Shown here piece by piece: positions 28,336 through 40,207 of a stretch of 64,000 nucleotides of DNA. The stretch covers positions 310,001-374,000 of the forward strand of contig NZ_WUTW01000002.1 of NCBI RefSeq assembly GCF_009831215.1, in the 5' to 3' direction. Both the position numbers and the translations under genes were made by a program. How positions within the stretch are numbered: position 1 is the first letter of the stretch; each line of letters starts with the position of its first letter. A model generated the notes under the pieces. That model was not told the DNA's origin, searched no databases, and saw only the letters and a list, made by a program, of their open reading frames with translations. The stretch comes from Actinomadura rayongensis. GTDB lineage: Bacteria; Actinomycetota; Actinomycetes; Streptosporangiales; Streptosporangiaceae.

Positions 28336-30117
28336 GTGCCAACTGCGCGAACCTCCCTGCGCGCGCGGCTGGCGGCGCGGCTCCCCGAGCTGACCGACGC
28401 CGTCCTCGCCCGCTGCGCCGCCGAGATCCCCTTCTACCGGCGGCTCCCGGCCGACCAGCTCGCCGCGGACGTCCGGGACTCGATCGCGCGGACCCTCGAC
28501 CTCGTCCTGCGGACCCAGCGCGAGGACCGGGGGCCCGACGCCGCCGAACTCGCCGAGATCATCGACGTGTCGGGCCGCCGCGCCGCCGACGGCGTGCCGC
28601 TGGAGGCCGTCCTCGCGGCGTACCACGTCGCGGCGGAGACGTGCTGGCGGCTGCTCGCCGCCGAGGCCGGGCCGGACGAGATGGACGACTTCTCCGCCCT
28701 CGGCACCCACATGCTCCGCTACCTGCGCGACGTCGTCCCGGCCGTCGCGGGCGCGCACCTGCACGAGCGGCAGCAGGCGCACAGCCAGGAACGCGAGGCG
28801 CGGCGAGCGCTGGTCGCGGCGCTGCTGTCCGGTGAGCCCGCGGCGCCCCTCGCCGACGACGCCGGCGTCGTGCTCGCCCCCGCCTACGCCGTCCTCGTCG
28901 TGCGACTCGCCCCCGCCACAAACGCCACGAGCAACCCGACCGGCCCAGGCAGCGCAGGCCGCGCAGGCGGCCCGAGCGGCGCGGGCAGCCCGGGCCGCAC
29001 GGGTCACACGGGCGGCGCGGGCCGCACAGGCCACACGGGCCCCACGGGCAACGCGCGCCCCACGGGCAATGCGGGCCCCACGGGCAACGCGGGCCCCACG
29101 GGCAACGCGGGCCCCACGGGCAACGCGGGCCCCACGGGCAACGCTGGCCACGCGGGTAACGCAGGCAACACGGGCCGCGCGGGCAACACGGGCCGCGCGG
29201 GTAACGCGGGCAGCACGGGCCGCGCGGACGACGCAGGTCGCACGGGCGACGCGGGCCGCGCAGGCGACGCGGGCCGCACCGGCGACGCAGCTCGCACGGG
29301 CGACGTGGGCCCCACGGGCGACGTGGGCCGCACAGGCCGCACGGGCGGCGCAGCCGACGCGGGTCACACGGGCGGCGCGGGCCGCGCGGGCCTCACAGGC
29401 CACCCGGGCCGCGCGGGCCAAGCGGGCCCCACAGGCAACGCAGGCCGCGCGGGCAACGCGGGCCGCATGGGCCGCCCAGGCGACGTCGGCGACATGGGCG
29501 ACGTGGACGACCCGGGCGGCACGGCGGCGCGGGCCATCGTGCGGCGCCTGCAGTCGGCGCTCGGCGCGCACCGGCCGGACGCGCTGAGCGCGCTCACCGG
29601 CGAGGGCGGCGTGATCTTGTTCCCGGCCGCGTCCGGCACGCTCGACGCGGTGACCGCCGAACTGCCCGGGCTGGTCGCGCGGATCGGCGCGTCGCTGGCC
29701 CGGCCGGTGACCGGAGCCGTCGCGCGCGCCGACAACGTCGCCGCGGTCCCGGCCGCGCACCGCGAGGCGACCGAGATCGCCGACCTGGCGCGGCGGCTCG
29801 GCCTGCCGCCCGGCTGCCACGCGCTGGAGGACGTCCTGCTGGAGTACCAGCTCGCCCGCCCGGGCCGGGGCCTGGCCGGGCTCGCCGCCAAGCTGCGCCC
29901 GCTGGACGACCATCCGGTGCTGCTGGAGACCGTCCGGGCGCTCGTCCGGCACGGCAACAACCGCACCCGCACGGCCGCGCACCTGCACGTCCACCGCAAC
30001 ACGCTCGACTACCGCCTCGGCCGCGTCGCCGCGCTCACCGGCCTGGACGCCGGCGACCCCCGCGACCTGCGCGTCCTGCACGCCGCCGTGACCGCCCACA
30101 CCCTCGCCGAGCCCTAG
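28336..30117 (+). CDS. PucR/CdaR-type regulator with a collagen-like Gly-X-Y insert
   Basis: 593 residues from GTG 28336. The N-terminal helical domain (about 1-160, RsbRD/GAF-like region with VPLEAVLAAYHVA) and the C-terminal GGDEF-like plus PucR helix-turn-helix region (NNRTRTAAHLHVHRNTLDYRLGR split by the family motif HVHRNT) are typical. Between them, about residues 203-394, lie some 64 Gly-X-Y triplets, about 58 starting with Gly, many GPT, GNA, GRT or GDA. The reading frame is kept throughout. Collagen-like tracts are expected in secreted proteins, not in an intracellular regulator. It diverges from the cutinase-like gene, a possible target. Confidence 0.85.
   Translation: MPTARTSLRARLAARLPELTDAVLARCAAEIPFYRRLPADQLAADVRDSIARTLDLVLRTQREDRGPDAAELAEIIDVSGRRAADGVPLEAVLAAYHVAAETCWRLLAAEAGPDEMDDFSALGTHMLRYLRDVVPAVAGAHLHERQQAHSQEREARRALVAALLSGEPAAPLADDAGVVLAPAYAVLVVRLAPATNATSNPTGPGSAGRAGGPSGAGSPGRTGHTGGAGRTGHTGPTGNARPTGNAGPTGNAGPTGNAGPTGNAGPTGNAGHAGNAGNTGRAGNTGRAGNAGSTGRADDAGRTGDAGRAGDAGRTGDAARTGDVGPTGDVGRTGRTGGAADAGHTGGAGRAGLTGHPGRAGQAGPTGNAGRAGNAGRMGRPGDVGDMGDVDDPGGTAARAIVRRLQSALGAHRPDALSALTGEGGVILFPAASGTLDAVTAELPGLVARIGASLARPVTGAVARADNVAAVPAAHREATEIADLARRLGLPPGCHALEDVLLEYQLARPGRGLAGLAAKLRPLDDHPVLLETVRALVRHGNNRTRTAAHLHVHRNTLDYRLGRVAALTGLDAGDPRDLRVLHAAVTAHTLAEP
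29041..29148 (+). repeat. Six tandem 18-bp units inside the collagen-like coding tract
   Basis: The unit CCCACGGGCAACGCGGGC starts at 29041, 29059, 29077, 29095, 29113 and 29131. Units 3-5 are identical; the others differ by one base. Each unit encodes two triplets (PTGNAG register). This points to recent slippage or recombination expansion. Confidence 0.9.
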
Positions 30118-30177
30118 TCGAGCAACGCGAGCGCCGCCTTGACGTCGGCCGCGCAACGGCCGTCCGGCGGAACGGCG

Positions 30178-30810
30178 CCCGCAAACGCCGCCCGGAGGGC
30201 CGCGCCCGCCCGGCTCTCCCGGCCGTCCCCGCTCACCGAGATCAGTCGCGCCGCGCGAAGGGCGGCGCCCGCCAAGGCCTTCCGGCCATTCTCGCTCGCC
30301 GACGTCAGCCGCGCCGCCCGGAGGGCCGCGCCCGCCAGGGCCTCCCGGCCGTCCCCGCCCGCCGAGGTCAGCCGCGCCGCGCGGAAGGCCGCGCCCGCCA
30401 GGGCCTCCCGGCCGTCCCCGCCCGCCGAGGTCAGCCGCGCCGCCCGGAGGGCCGCACCCGCCGAGCTCTGCCAGCCCTCCCCGCCCGCCGACGTCAGCCG
30501 CGCCGCGCGGAAGGCCGCGCCCGCCAGGGCCTCCCGGCCGTCCCCGCTCACCTAGATCAGTCGCACCGCCCGGAGGGCCGCACCCGCCGAGCTCTGCCAG
30601 CCCTCCCCGCTCACCGACGTCAGCCGCACCGCGCGAAGGGCAGCGCCCGCCGGGCTCTGCCGGTCGTTCCGGCTCACCGAGGCCAGTCGCGCCGTGCGGA
30701 GGGCGGCGCCCGCCGGGGCCTCCCGGGCGTCCCGCTCAGCGAGATCAGTCGCGCTGGGCGGAGGGCGGCGCCCGTCGGGGTCTTTCGGGCGTTCGCGGTC
30801 GCCGGGGTCA
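30178..30810. repeat. Ten tandem copies of a 63-bp repeat between the PucR gene and gdh
   Basis: Units begin at 30178, 30241, 30304, 30367, 30430, 30493, 30556, 30619, 30682 and 30744 (one step is 62). Each contains the core GCCGCSCGGARGGCC and then GCCCGCC. 63 is divisible by three, so the array reads as 21-residue repeats in several frames, including a minus-strand frame of 145 codons (30551 to 30114) whose upstream continuation is cut by a TAG. The array abuts the gdh stop codon. I treat it as a minisatellite-like repeat, possibly once coding. Confidence 0.8.
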
Positions 30811-33800
30811 GTCGATGCTGCTGGTGGTGGCGAGGGTGCGGACGGCGCCGAGGGCGACGGAGAGGGTGGCGAGGTCGAAGCTGTCGCTCTCCCAGATCTC
30901 CAGCAGCGTCTGCTGGGCGCGGGCGATCGGGGCGCTGTTGCGCTCGCTCCAGCGAGCGATGCTCTCGTCCGCCGACGTTCCCGGCTCGCTCAGGCCGAGG
31001 ACGGCGCGGGTGAGCTGGGCGTGGGCCTGGTAGAGGTCGTCGCGGAGCGCGGCGCGGGCCATCGAGCGCCACCGGTCGTCGCGGGGCAGCGCGATGATCG
31101 GCTCGCGGAGCCGGGTGAGCTGGAGCTTGTTGGCGAGCGTGAAGTAGACCTCGGCGACCTCGGTGACCGGACGGTCGATGTCCCGCGCGATCGACACCAG
31201 GTCGAACGTGCTGTAGGCCGGGACGAGCACCGCCGCGCGGTCGGCCAGGTCCGCCGGGACGCCCATCGCCAGGTAGGCGTCGCGGCGCTCCTCGTAGGCG
31301 GCGCTGTCCAGGCCCGTCAGCACCTTCGGGATGTGCGCGGCGAGCGTGACCGCGTCCTCCAGGAAGAAGTCGACGGTCGCGCGGATGTCGAACGGCGGGC
31401 GACGGTGGTGCAGCAGCCAGCGGGAGCCGCGCTCGGTGAGCTTGCGGGCCTCCAGCAGCAGCGCGATCTGCGCGGACTCCTCGACCTGGTGCGACAGGCC
31501 GTCCACCGCCGACCAGAACCGCGGCATGTCGAACACCTCGCGGGCGACGAGGTAGGCGCGGGCGATGTCGGACGGCGACGCGCCCGTCTCCTCGTGGACG
31601 CGGAACGCGAACGTCGTCCCGGAGTTGTTGACGAGGTCGTTCACCACCGCCGTCGTGATGATCTCCCGGCGCAGCGGGTGCCGGTCCATCTCCGGCCGGA
31701 ACCGCTCGCGCAGCGGCGTCGGGAAGTAGTCGACCAGCCAGGACTCCAGGTACTGGTCGTCGGGCAGGTCGGAGGCGATGAGATCGTCGTCCAGCGACAG
31801 CTTGGCGTAGGCGAGCAGCACCGAGAACTCGGGGCCGGTGAGGCCGCGGCCCGCCTGGCGGCGCTCGGCGAGGGCCTTGTCGTCGGGCAGGAACTCCAGC
31901 CGCCGCTTGAGCAGCCCGTCGCGCTCCAGCGCCCGCATCATCCGGGTGTGGACGTGCAGCATCGACCCGGCCTGGGCGCGCGCGGCGGCGAGGACGACGT
32001 TCTGGGCGCAGTTGTCGCGCAGCACGAGGCGGCCGACCTCGTCGGTCATGCTGTAGAGCAGCTCGTCGCGCTGCTTGCGCTCCAGCCGACCGTCCCGGAC
32101 GACCTGGTCCAGCAGGATCTTGATGTTGACCTCGTGGTCGGAGGTGTCCACCCCGGCCGAGTTGTCGATGAAGTCGGTGTTGACCAGGCCGCCCTTGCGG
32201 GCGAACTCGATCCGGCCGAGCTGGGTCAGGCCGAGGTTGCCGCCCTCGCCGACGACGCGGCAGCGCAGGTCCGCGCCGTCCACCCGGACGAGGTCGTTGG
32301 CCTTGTCCCCCACCTCGGCGTTGTTCTCCGTGGACGCCTTGACGTACGTCCCGATGCCGCCGTTCCACAGCAGGTCCACCGGGGCGAGCAGCGCCGCGCG
32401 GATCAGCTCGTAGGGGGTGAGCGCGTTGACGCCCTCGGGGATCCCGAGCGCCGCGCGGATCTCCGGGCTCAGCCGGATCGACTTGGCGGTGCGCGGGAAC
32501 ACCCCGCCGCCCTGCGAGATCAGCGACGTGTCGTAGTCCGCCCAGGTGCTGCGGGGCATCTCGAACAGCCGCCTGCGCTCGGCGAACGACCGCTCGGGGT
32601 CGGGGTCGGGGTCGAGGAAGACGTGCCGGTGGTCGAACGCGGCGACGAGCTTGATGTGCTCCGACAGCAGCATCCCGTTGCCGAACACGTCCCCGGACAT
32701 GTCGCCGATGCCGACGACGGTGAAGTCGTCCTTCTGCACGTCCAGGTTGAGCACCCGGAAGTGGTACTTCACCGACTCCCACGCGCCGCGCGCGGTGATG
32801 CCCATCGCCTTGTGGTCGTAGCCGACCGACCCGCCGGACGCGAACGCGTCGCCCAGCCAGAAGCCGTACTCGGCGGCGAGCCCGTTGGCGATGTCGGAGA
32901 ACGTTGCGGTGCCCTTGTCGGCCGCGACGACGAGATAGGTGTCGTCGCCGTCGTGCCGGACGACCTTCTCCGGCGGGACGACCTTGCCGTCCACCAGGTT
33001 GTCGGTGACGTCCAGCAGGCCGGAGATGAAGTCCTTGTAGCAGTCGATCCCGGCCTTCATCCACGCCTCGCGGTCGGACGGGTCGGGAAGCTGCTTGCCG
33101 ACGAACCCGCCCTTGGCGCCCGCCGGGACGATCACGGTGTTCTTCACCGCCTGCGCCTTGACCAGCCCGAGGATCTCGGTGCGGAAGTCCTCCCGGCGGT
33201 CGGACCAGCGCAGCCCGCCGCGCGCGACCGACCCGAACCGCAGGTGGACGCCCTCGACCTTCGGCGAGTACACGAAGATCTCGAACTTGGGGCGCGGGAG
33301 CGGCAGGTCCGGGATGCCCTCGGGGTCGAACTTCAGCGACAGGTACGGCTTGCCCTGGTAGTGGTTGGTCCGCAGCGTCGCCTGGATCATTGCGAGGTAA
33401 GCGCGCAGGATGCGGTCCTCGTCGAGGCTCTGGACGTCCTCCAGGCGGCCTTCCAGCTCCTCGAAGATGCCGATGCTGCGCTCGATCTCGCCGCCCGCGA
33501 GCTGCGGGTCCAGCCGGCTCTCCCACAGCCGGACGAGCAGCCGCGTGATGCCGGGGTTGTTGAGCAGGACCTGCTCGATGTAGCGCTTGGAGAACGACGT
33601 CCCGGTCTGCCGCAGGTACAGGGCGTAGGCGCGCAGGATCATCGTCTGCCGCCAGTCCAGGCCGACGCGCAGGACGAGCGCGTTGAACCCGTCGTTCTCG
33701 ATCCGCCCCTCCCACAGGGCGAGGAACGCGTCCTGGAACAGCTCCTTGACGGCGTCCTGCGGGGCGCCCGGCGTCGGCGTGTAGCGCAGGCCGAGGTCGT

Positions 33801-35631
33801 AGATCCAGGCGCGCGGCCCGCCCTGCGGCATGATCTCGTACGGCCGCTCGTCGATCACCTCGACGCCCATGTTCTGCAGCAGCGGCAGCACGTTGGACAG
33901 GATGATCGGCTCGCCGCGCCGGTAGATCTTCAGCCGCCGCGCCCCAGCGTCGGCGCCCGCGGGCTCCCACAGGTCGATGGAGGTGTCGCCGTCGGCGCCG
34001 AGCGCGTCCAGGCGGCGCAGGTCGGACACGGCGGTGGTGGCGGTGAAGTCGGCCTTGTAGCCCTCGGGGAACGCGTCGCCGTACCGGGCCGTCAGCTCGG
34101 GCGCGCGCTGGTCGCCGCACTCGCGGCGGATCGCGTCGGCGAGGAAGTCGGTCCACGAGCGGGTCGCGTTGGCCAGCCGCCGTTCCAGCGCCTCGGCGTC
34201 CACGTCGGGCAGCCGGTGCCCGCGCTCGCCGCGCACCACGACGTGCAGCCGCGCGAGGACGGACTCGGTCACGTTCGCGCTGTAGTCCACCGAGACGCCC
34301 TCGAACGCGCTGCGCAGGATCTCCTGGATCCGCAGCCGCACCTTCGTCGTGTACCGGTCGCGCGGCAGGTAGACCATGCACGACATGAACCGGCCGTAGG
34401 GGTCCTTGCGCAGGAACAGCTTGAGCTGGCGGCGCTCGCGCAGCCGCAGCACGCCGACCGCGATGGGCAGCAGCTCGTCCGGGGAGATCTGGAACAGCTC
34501 GTCGCGCGGGTAGCTCTCCAGGATCTCGATCAGTTCCTGGCCGTCGTAGCTGTCGGGGGTGAAGCCGGTGCGGTCGAGGACCTCGTCCACCTTGCGCTTC
34601 AGGACGGGCACGTGCGCGATCGACTCGCTGTAGGCGACGTGCGCGAACAGGCCGAGGAAGCGCCGCTCGCCGACGACGGAGCCGTGGTCGTCGAACTTCT
34701 TGACGCCGATGTAGTCGAGGTAGACGGCCCGGTGGACGGTCGACCGGCTGTTGGCCTTGGTGATGACGAGCAGGTGCCGCTCGGTGGCGCGCTTGCGGAC
34801 CTCGGGCGGCAGCGCCGCGAAGCTCCCCGACTCGGACGTGTCGGTGCGCAGGATGCCGAGCCCGGTGCCGGTGACGGGCCGCAGCGCCGACCCGTCGTCG
34901 GCGAGCGCGTAGTCCCGGTAGCCGAGGAAGGTGAAGTGGCCGCCCGCGAGCCAGTCCAGCAGCTCGACGGCCTCGTCGGCCTCGTCCCCGCGCAGCGGCG
35001 GGTTGTCGGCGATCTCCCGGGCGAGCGTGAGGGCCCGCTCGCGCATCTTCTCCTGGTCCTCGTAGGCGACGCGGACGTCGTTGAGGACGCGCAGCAGGTC
35101 GTTCTCCAGCTCGGCCAGCGCGGCGGGGTCGGAGATGCGGCCGATCTCGACGTGGATCCAGGACTCGTCCAGGTCGTGGTCGCTGTCGCGCTTGCCGCGG
35201 AAGGTGCGCAGGCGGCCCGCGACGTCGCGGTCGACGCCGAGCAGCGGGTGGACGGTCAGGAACGTGGTGAGCTTGTGCCGGCTCACCTCCATCGACACCG
35301 AGTCGACGAGGAACGGCATGTCGTCGGTGACGACCTGGACGACGGTGCGGCCCTGCTCCTCCCACCCGTCGGTCTCCTCGGACGGGTTGAAGACGCGCAC
35401 CTTGGCCCGTCCCTGCGGCCGTTCCGCGCCGAGGTTCCGGTGCGCCATCGCGGGGCCGTACACCTCGGCGGGCGGACGGCCGATCAGGTCCTCGGGGGCG
35501 ACGTGGCGGTAGTAGAGACGGAGATAACCGTCGGTCTCCGCGATGTCCCCGTGCTCGCCGAGCGCGGCGGCGTACTGTTCCGCCGCGGTCCGGAGCAGGT
35601 CGTATTTCGCCTGATCGAGCTCGCCGCTCAT
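30808..35631 (-). CDS. gdh: NAD-dependent glutamate dehydrogenase, large 180-kDa class
   Basis: 1,607 residues, the usual length for the L_180 class. Converts glutamate to 2-oxoglutarate and ammonia with NAD+. Recognisable stretches are the N-terminal regulatory region (VVTDDMPFLVDSV, FTFLGYRDY), and the catalytic core with RGGLRWSDRREDFRTEILGL, the nucleotide-binding region VVGEGGNLGLTQ, and GGIGTYVKAS. Cytoplasmic. ATG start at 35631; no partner genes. The 3' end borders a 63-bp tandem repeat array. Confidence 0.96.
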   Translation of the reverse strand: MSGELDQAKYDLLRTAAEQYAAALGEHGDIAETDGYLRLYYRHVAPEDLIGRPPAEVYGPAMAHRNLGAERPQGRAKVRVFNPSEETDGWEEQGRTVVQVVTDDMPFLVDSVSMEVSRHKLTTFLTVHPLLGVDRDVAGRLRTFRGKRDSDHDLDESWIHVEIGRISDPAALAELENDLLRVLNDVRVAYEDQEKMRERALTLAREIADNPPLRGDEADEAVELLDWLAGGHFTFLGYRDYALADDGSALRPVTGTGLGILRTDTSESGSFAALPPEVRKRATERHLLVITKANSRSTVHRAVYLDYIGVKKFDDHGSVVGERRFLGLFAHVAYSESIAHVPVLKRKVDEVLDRTGFTPDSYDGQELIEILESYPRDELFQISPDELLPIAVGVLRLRERRQLKLFLRKDPYGRFMSCMVYLPRDRYTTKVRLRIQEILRSAFEGVSVDYSANVTESVLARLHVVVRGERGHRLPDVDAEALERRLANATRSWTDFLADAIRRECGDQRAPELTARYGDAFPEGYKADFTATTAVSDLRRLDALGADGDTSIDLWEPAGADAGARRLKIYRRGEPIILSNVLPLLQNMGVEVIDERPYEIMPQGGPRAWIYDLGLRYTPTPGAPQDAVKELFQDAFLALWEGRIENDGFNALVLRVGLDWRQTMILRAYALYLRQTGTSFSKRYIEQVLLNNPGITRLLVRLWESRLDPQLAGGEIERSIGIFEELEGRLEDVQSLDEDRILRAYLAMIQATLRTNHYQGKPYLSLKFDPEGIPDLPLPRPKFEIFVYSPKVEGVHLRFGSVARGGLRWSDRREDFRTEILGLVKAQAVKNTVIVPAGAKGGFVGKQLPDPSDREAWMKAGIDCYKDFISGLLDVTDNLVDGKVVPPEKVVRHDGDDTYLVVAADKGTATFSDIANGLAAEYGFWLGDAFASGGSVGYDHKAMGITARGAWESVKYHFRVLNLDVQKDDFTVVGIGDMSGDVFGNGMLLSEHIKLVAAFDHRHVFLDPDPDPERSFAERRRLFEMPRSTWADYDTSLISQGGGVFPRTAKSIRLSPEIRAALGIPEGVNALTPYELIRAALLAPVDLLWNGGIGTYVKASTENNAEVGDKANDLVRVDGADLRCRVVGEGGNLGLTQLGRIEFARKGGLVNTDFIDNSAGVDTSDHEVNIKILLDQVVRDGRLERKQRDELLYSMTDEVGRLVLRDNCAQNVVLAAARAQAGSMLHVHTRMMRALERDGLLKRRLEFLPDDKALAERRQAGRGLTGPEFSVLLAYAKLSLDDDLIASDLPDDQYLESWLVDYFPTPLRERFRPEMDRHPLRREIITTAVVNDLVNNSGTTFAFRVHEETGASPSDIARAYLVAREVFDMPRFWSAVDGLSHQVEESAQIALLLEARKLTERGSRWLLHHRRPPFDIRATVDFFLEDAVTLAAHIPKVLTGLDSAAYEERRDAYLAMGVPADLADRAAVLVPAYSTFDLVSIARDIDRPVTEVAEVYFTLANKLQLTRLREPIIALPRDDRWRSMARAALRDDLYQAHAQLTRAVLGLSEPGTSADESIARWSERNSAPIARAQQTLLEIWESDSFDLATLSVALGAVRTLATTSSID

Positions 35632-35842
35632 GCCTGTGCCAACTCCCCTGGGAACCGCCCGCCACGTCGTTGTGACGAACGCTCACGCCGCCAGCGTAGC
35701 GATCTTCGACTCCGCGCTCGACCGCCGGGGTCGCGCGTGGAACATGCCGGTTCCTACCCTGCCACTCCCGCTCCGGGAAACCCCCACGAATCAGGTAACC
35801 CTGCCCCCGGAGCGCACCGCCGTCGCGCCGCCGGGGCAGTTC

Positions 35843-37264
<1,422 letters not shown>

Positions 37265-37334
37265 CGTCCCTTCGGGGTGGTCGGCTCGGATCTACGCCAG
37301 GCACCCTACCGGCCCCGGATGCCGGGCGGGGAGG

Positions 37335-38687
<1,353 letters not shown>

Positions 38688-38787
38688 CCGCCAACTCCGG
38701 GTGCGGCGCGGACCGGTCCACCGCCCGGCCGGTCCTGTCGCGAGTGCGACGCGCGGAGCGGCGTGCCCGTTCACGCGATGGCCGCTT

Positions 38788-38810
38788 TACGACATCACAG
38801 ACATGTCGTA
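38788..38810. promoter_or_regulatory. Inverted repeat between the kinase and hydrolase genes
   Basis: TACGACAT (38788-38795) and its complement ATGTCGTA (38803-38810) with a seven-base spacer, AT-rich for this genome, in the divergent promoter region. A possible operator. Confidence 0.4.
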
Positions 38811-38918
38811 CCGACATTTTCCCCGGACGTGAGTGTTTCCCGCCGAAGTCTGGAAGGCCCGCCCGGCCGGTCCGGGTAGACCCTCTCGCGGATGATCATG
38901 TAGGGAGGTTCCACGACC

Positions 38919-39551
38919 ATGTCCATCCCCATGAAGGCCGCGTGCGGCGCCGCCACGGTGACGCTCGCTCTCACGACCGGACCGGTGGCGCTCGCCGACG
39001 ACGCGCCGCCGACCGTGCGCCGCGCGATCGCGGCGTCCGTCGCCGAACAGAGCACGTCGCGGACGCAGTCGCGCGCCGTGCTGCGCGCCCGCAGGCTAGC
39101 GCTGCTCCAGCGAGCCGTCCGGAAGAAACGGGCGGCGATGACGGCGAAGTGGGACACGCGCGCCCGCCGAGCCGTCGCCTACGCCCTCAAGCAGCGCGGA
39201 CGCCCGTACGTCTGGGGCGGGAACGGGGGCACCGGGTTCGACTGCTCGGGGCTCGTCCAGCAGGCGTGGCGGCGCGCCGGGGTCTCCATCCCCCGCGTCA
39301 CCTACGCGCAGTACCGCAGGGTCAGGTCGCACGTCAGGACGCGCAGCCTGCGCCCCGGCGACCTCGTGTTCTTCCACCGCCTCGGGCACGTCGGGATGTA
39401 CCTGGGGAACGGTCGTTTCATCCACGCGCCGCACACCGGCGCCACCGTCACCGTCGCCCGGCTGACGGGCTACTACAAGCGGAACTACGTCGGCGCGGTG
39501 CGTCCGGCCTGGGTGCGCCTGCCCAAGGTCCCGACCGCCCTGGAGGGCTGA
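38919..39551 (+). CDS. Secreted NlpC/P60 peptidoglycan endopeptidase
   Basis: 210 residues with signal peptide (about 1-26), a charged helical linker and a C-terminal NlpC/P60 domain. Catalytic Cys109 in GFDCSGLV, His157 in GHVGMYLG and a third polar residue at His169 in RFIHAPHTG. Cleaves stem-peptide bonds in the wall. GGGAGG lies 14 bases before the ATG. No c-di-AMP riboswitch is seen here, unlike the CHAP hydrolase at 40885. Confidence 0.9.
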   Translation: MSIPMKAACGAATVTLALTTGPVALADDAPPTVRRAIAASVAEQSTSRTQSRAVLRARRLALLQRAVRKKRAAMTAKWDTRARRAVAYALKQRGRPYVWGGNGGTGFDCSGLVQQAWRRAGVSIPRVTYAQYRRVRSHVRTRSLRPGDLVFFHRLGHVGMYLGNGRFIHAPHTGATVTVARLTGYYKRNYVGAVRPAWVRLPKVPTALEG

Positions 39552-39578
39552 TCCGCCTCCGTCGGCGATGATGGCGGG

Positions 39579-40163
39579 ATGCACACCCTGCCCGACGGGC
39601 GCCGCGTCTACACGCGCGCCGACCTCATGGACGCCCACGGCCTCGGGCGCAGCACCCTGGAGAAGTGGTACCGGGAGCGCGCGGCCAACGGCCATCCGGA
39701 GGCCGCGGGGACGTCTGAGGGCCGCCTGGTCTGGGACGCCGGGGAATGGGACCGCTGGTACGCGGCCCGTTCCACCGGCGTCCCGTCCGGCCTTGTCACG
39801 CGCGACGATCTCGCGGCGCGCCACGGGATCAGCAAGCACCGACTGAAGCAGCTCTGGGCCGACCGGGAGGCGAACGGGCATCCCGAGCCCGTCCGGCGGC
39901 ACGGCAAGGCGCTGTTCTGGGACGAGGCCGCCTTCCTGTCCTGGTATGCGGGACTCGGCTCCGCGCCTGCGGACCCGGACGACCTGATCACGCTCGCGGA
40001 GGCGGGCCGGATGCTGGGGCTGGCTCCGGGCAGCGTGACGGTGTACGCGTCCCGTCCGCCGCGCGGCTGGCCCGAGCCCGTCCGCGTGGAGACCCTCGGC
40101 GGGGGCCGCGTGCGGCGCCTCTACCGCCGCGGCGACGTCGCGGCCTACGGGGCGTCCCGGTAG
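39579..40163 (+). CDS. Protein with three excisionase-like helix-turn-helix units
   Basis: 194 residues in three related blocks: RADLMDAHGLGRSTLEKWYRER, RDDLAARHGISKHRLKQLWADR and LAEAGRMLGLAPGSVTVYASR. Each is followed by a GHPEP or WPEP turn and a W/Y-rich strand (LVWDAGEWDRW, LFWDEAAFLSW), as in MerR/Xis-type winged helices. Probably a DNA-binding protein contacting repeated half-sites. It lies just upstream of the hairpin repeat array at 40208, which may or may not be related. Confidence 0.72.
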   Translation: MHTLPDGRRVYTRADLMDAHGLGRSTLEKWYRERAANGHPEAAGTSEGRLVWDAGEWDRWYAARSTGVPSGLVTRDDLAARHGISKHRLKQLWADREANGHPEPVRRHGKALFWDEAAFLSWYAGLGSAPADPDDLITLAEAGRMLGLAPGSVTVYASRPPRGWPEPVRVETLGGGRVRRLYRRGDVAAYGASR

Positions 40164-40207
40164 CGCGCTCCACAAGATCATTTCTTCACTCTACGCAGTC
40201 GCGCCGC

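Noticed and set aside
27010..30156. Long minus-strand frame opposite the collagen-like tract
   Set aside because: Complement of the GC-rich Gly-X-Y coding repeats; low-complexity Ala/Arg/Val output with no ribosome site.
30114..30551. 145-codon minus-strand gene of 21-residue repeats
   Set aside because: Explained by the 63-bp tandem array; its upstream continuation is cut by a stop and no ribosome site is seen. Kept as a possibility in the repeat entry only.
38700..38918. Second c-di-AMP riboswitch upstream of the NlpC/P60 gene
   Set aside because: The conserved ydaO elements are absent; only an 8-bp inverted repeat is present.
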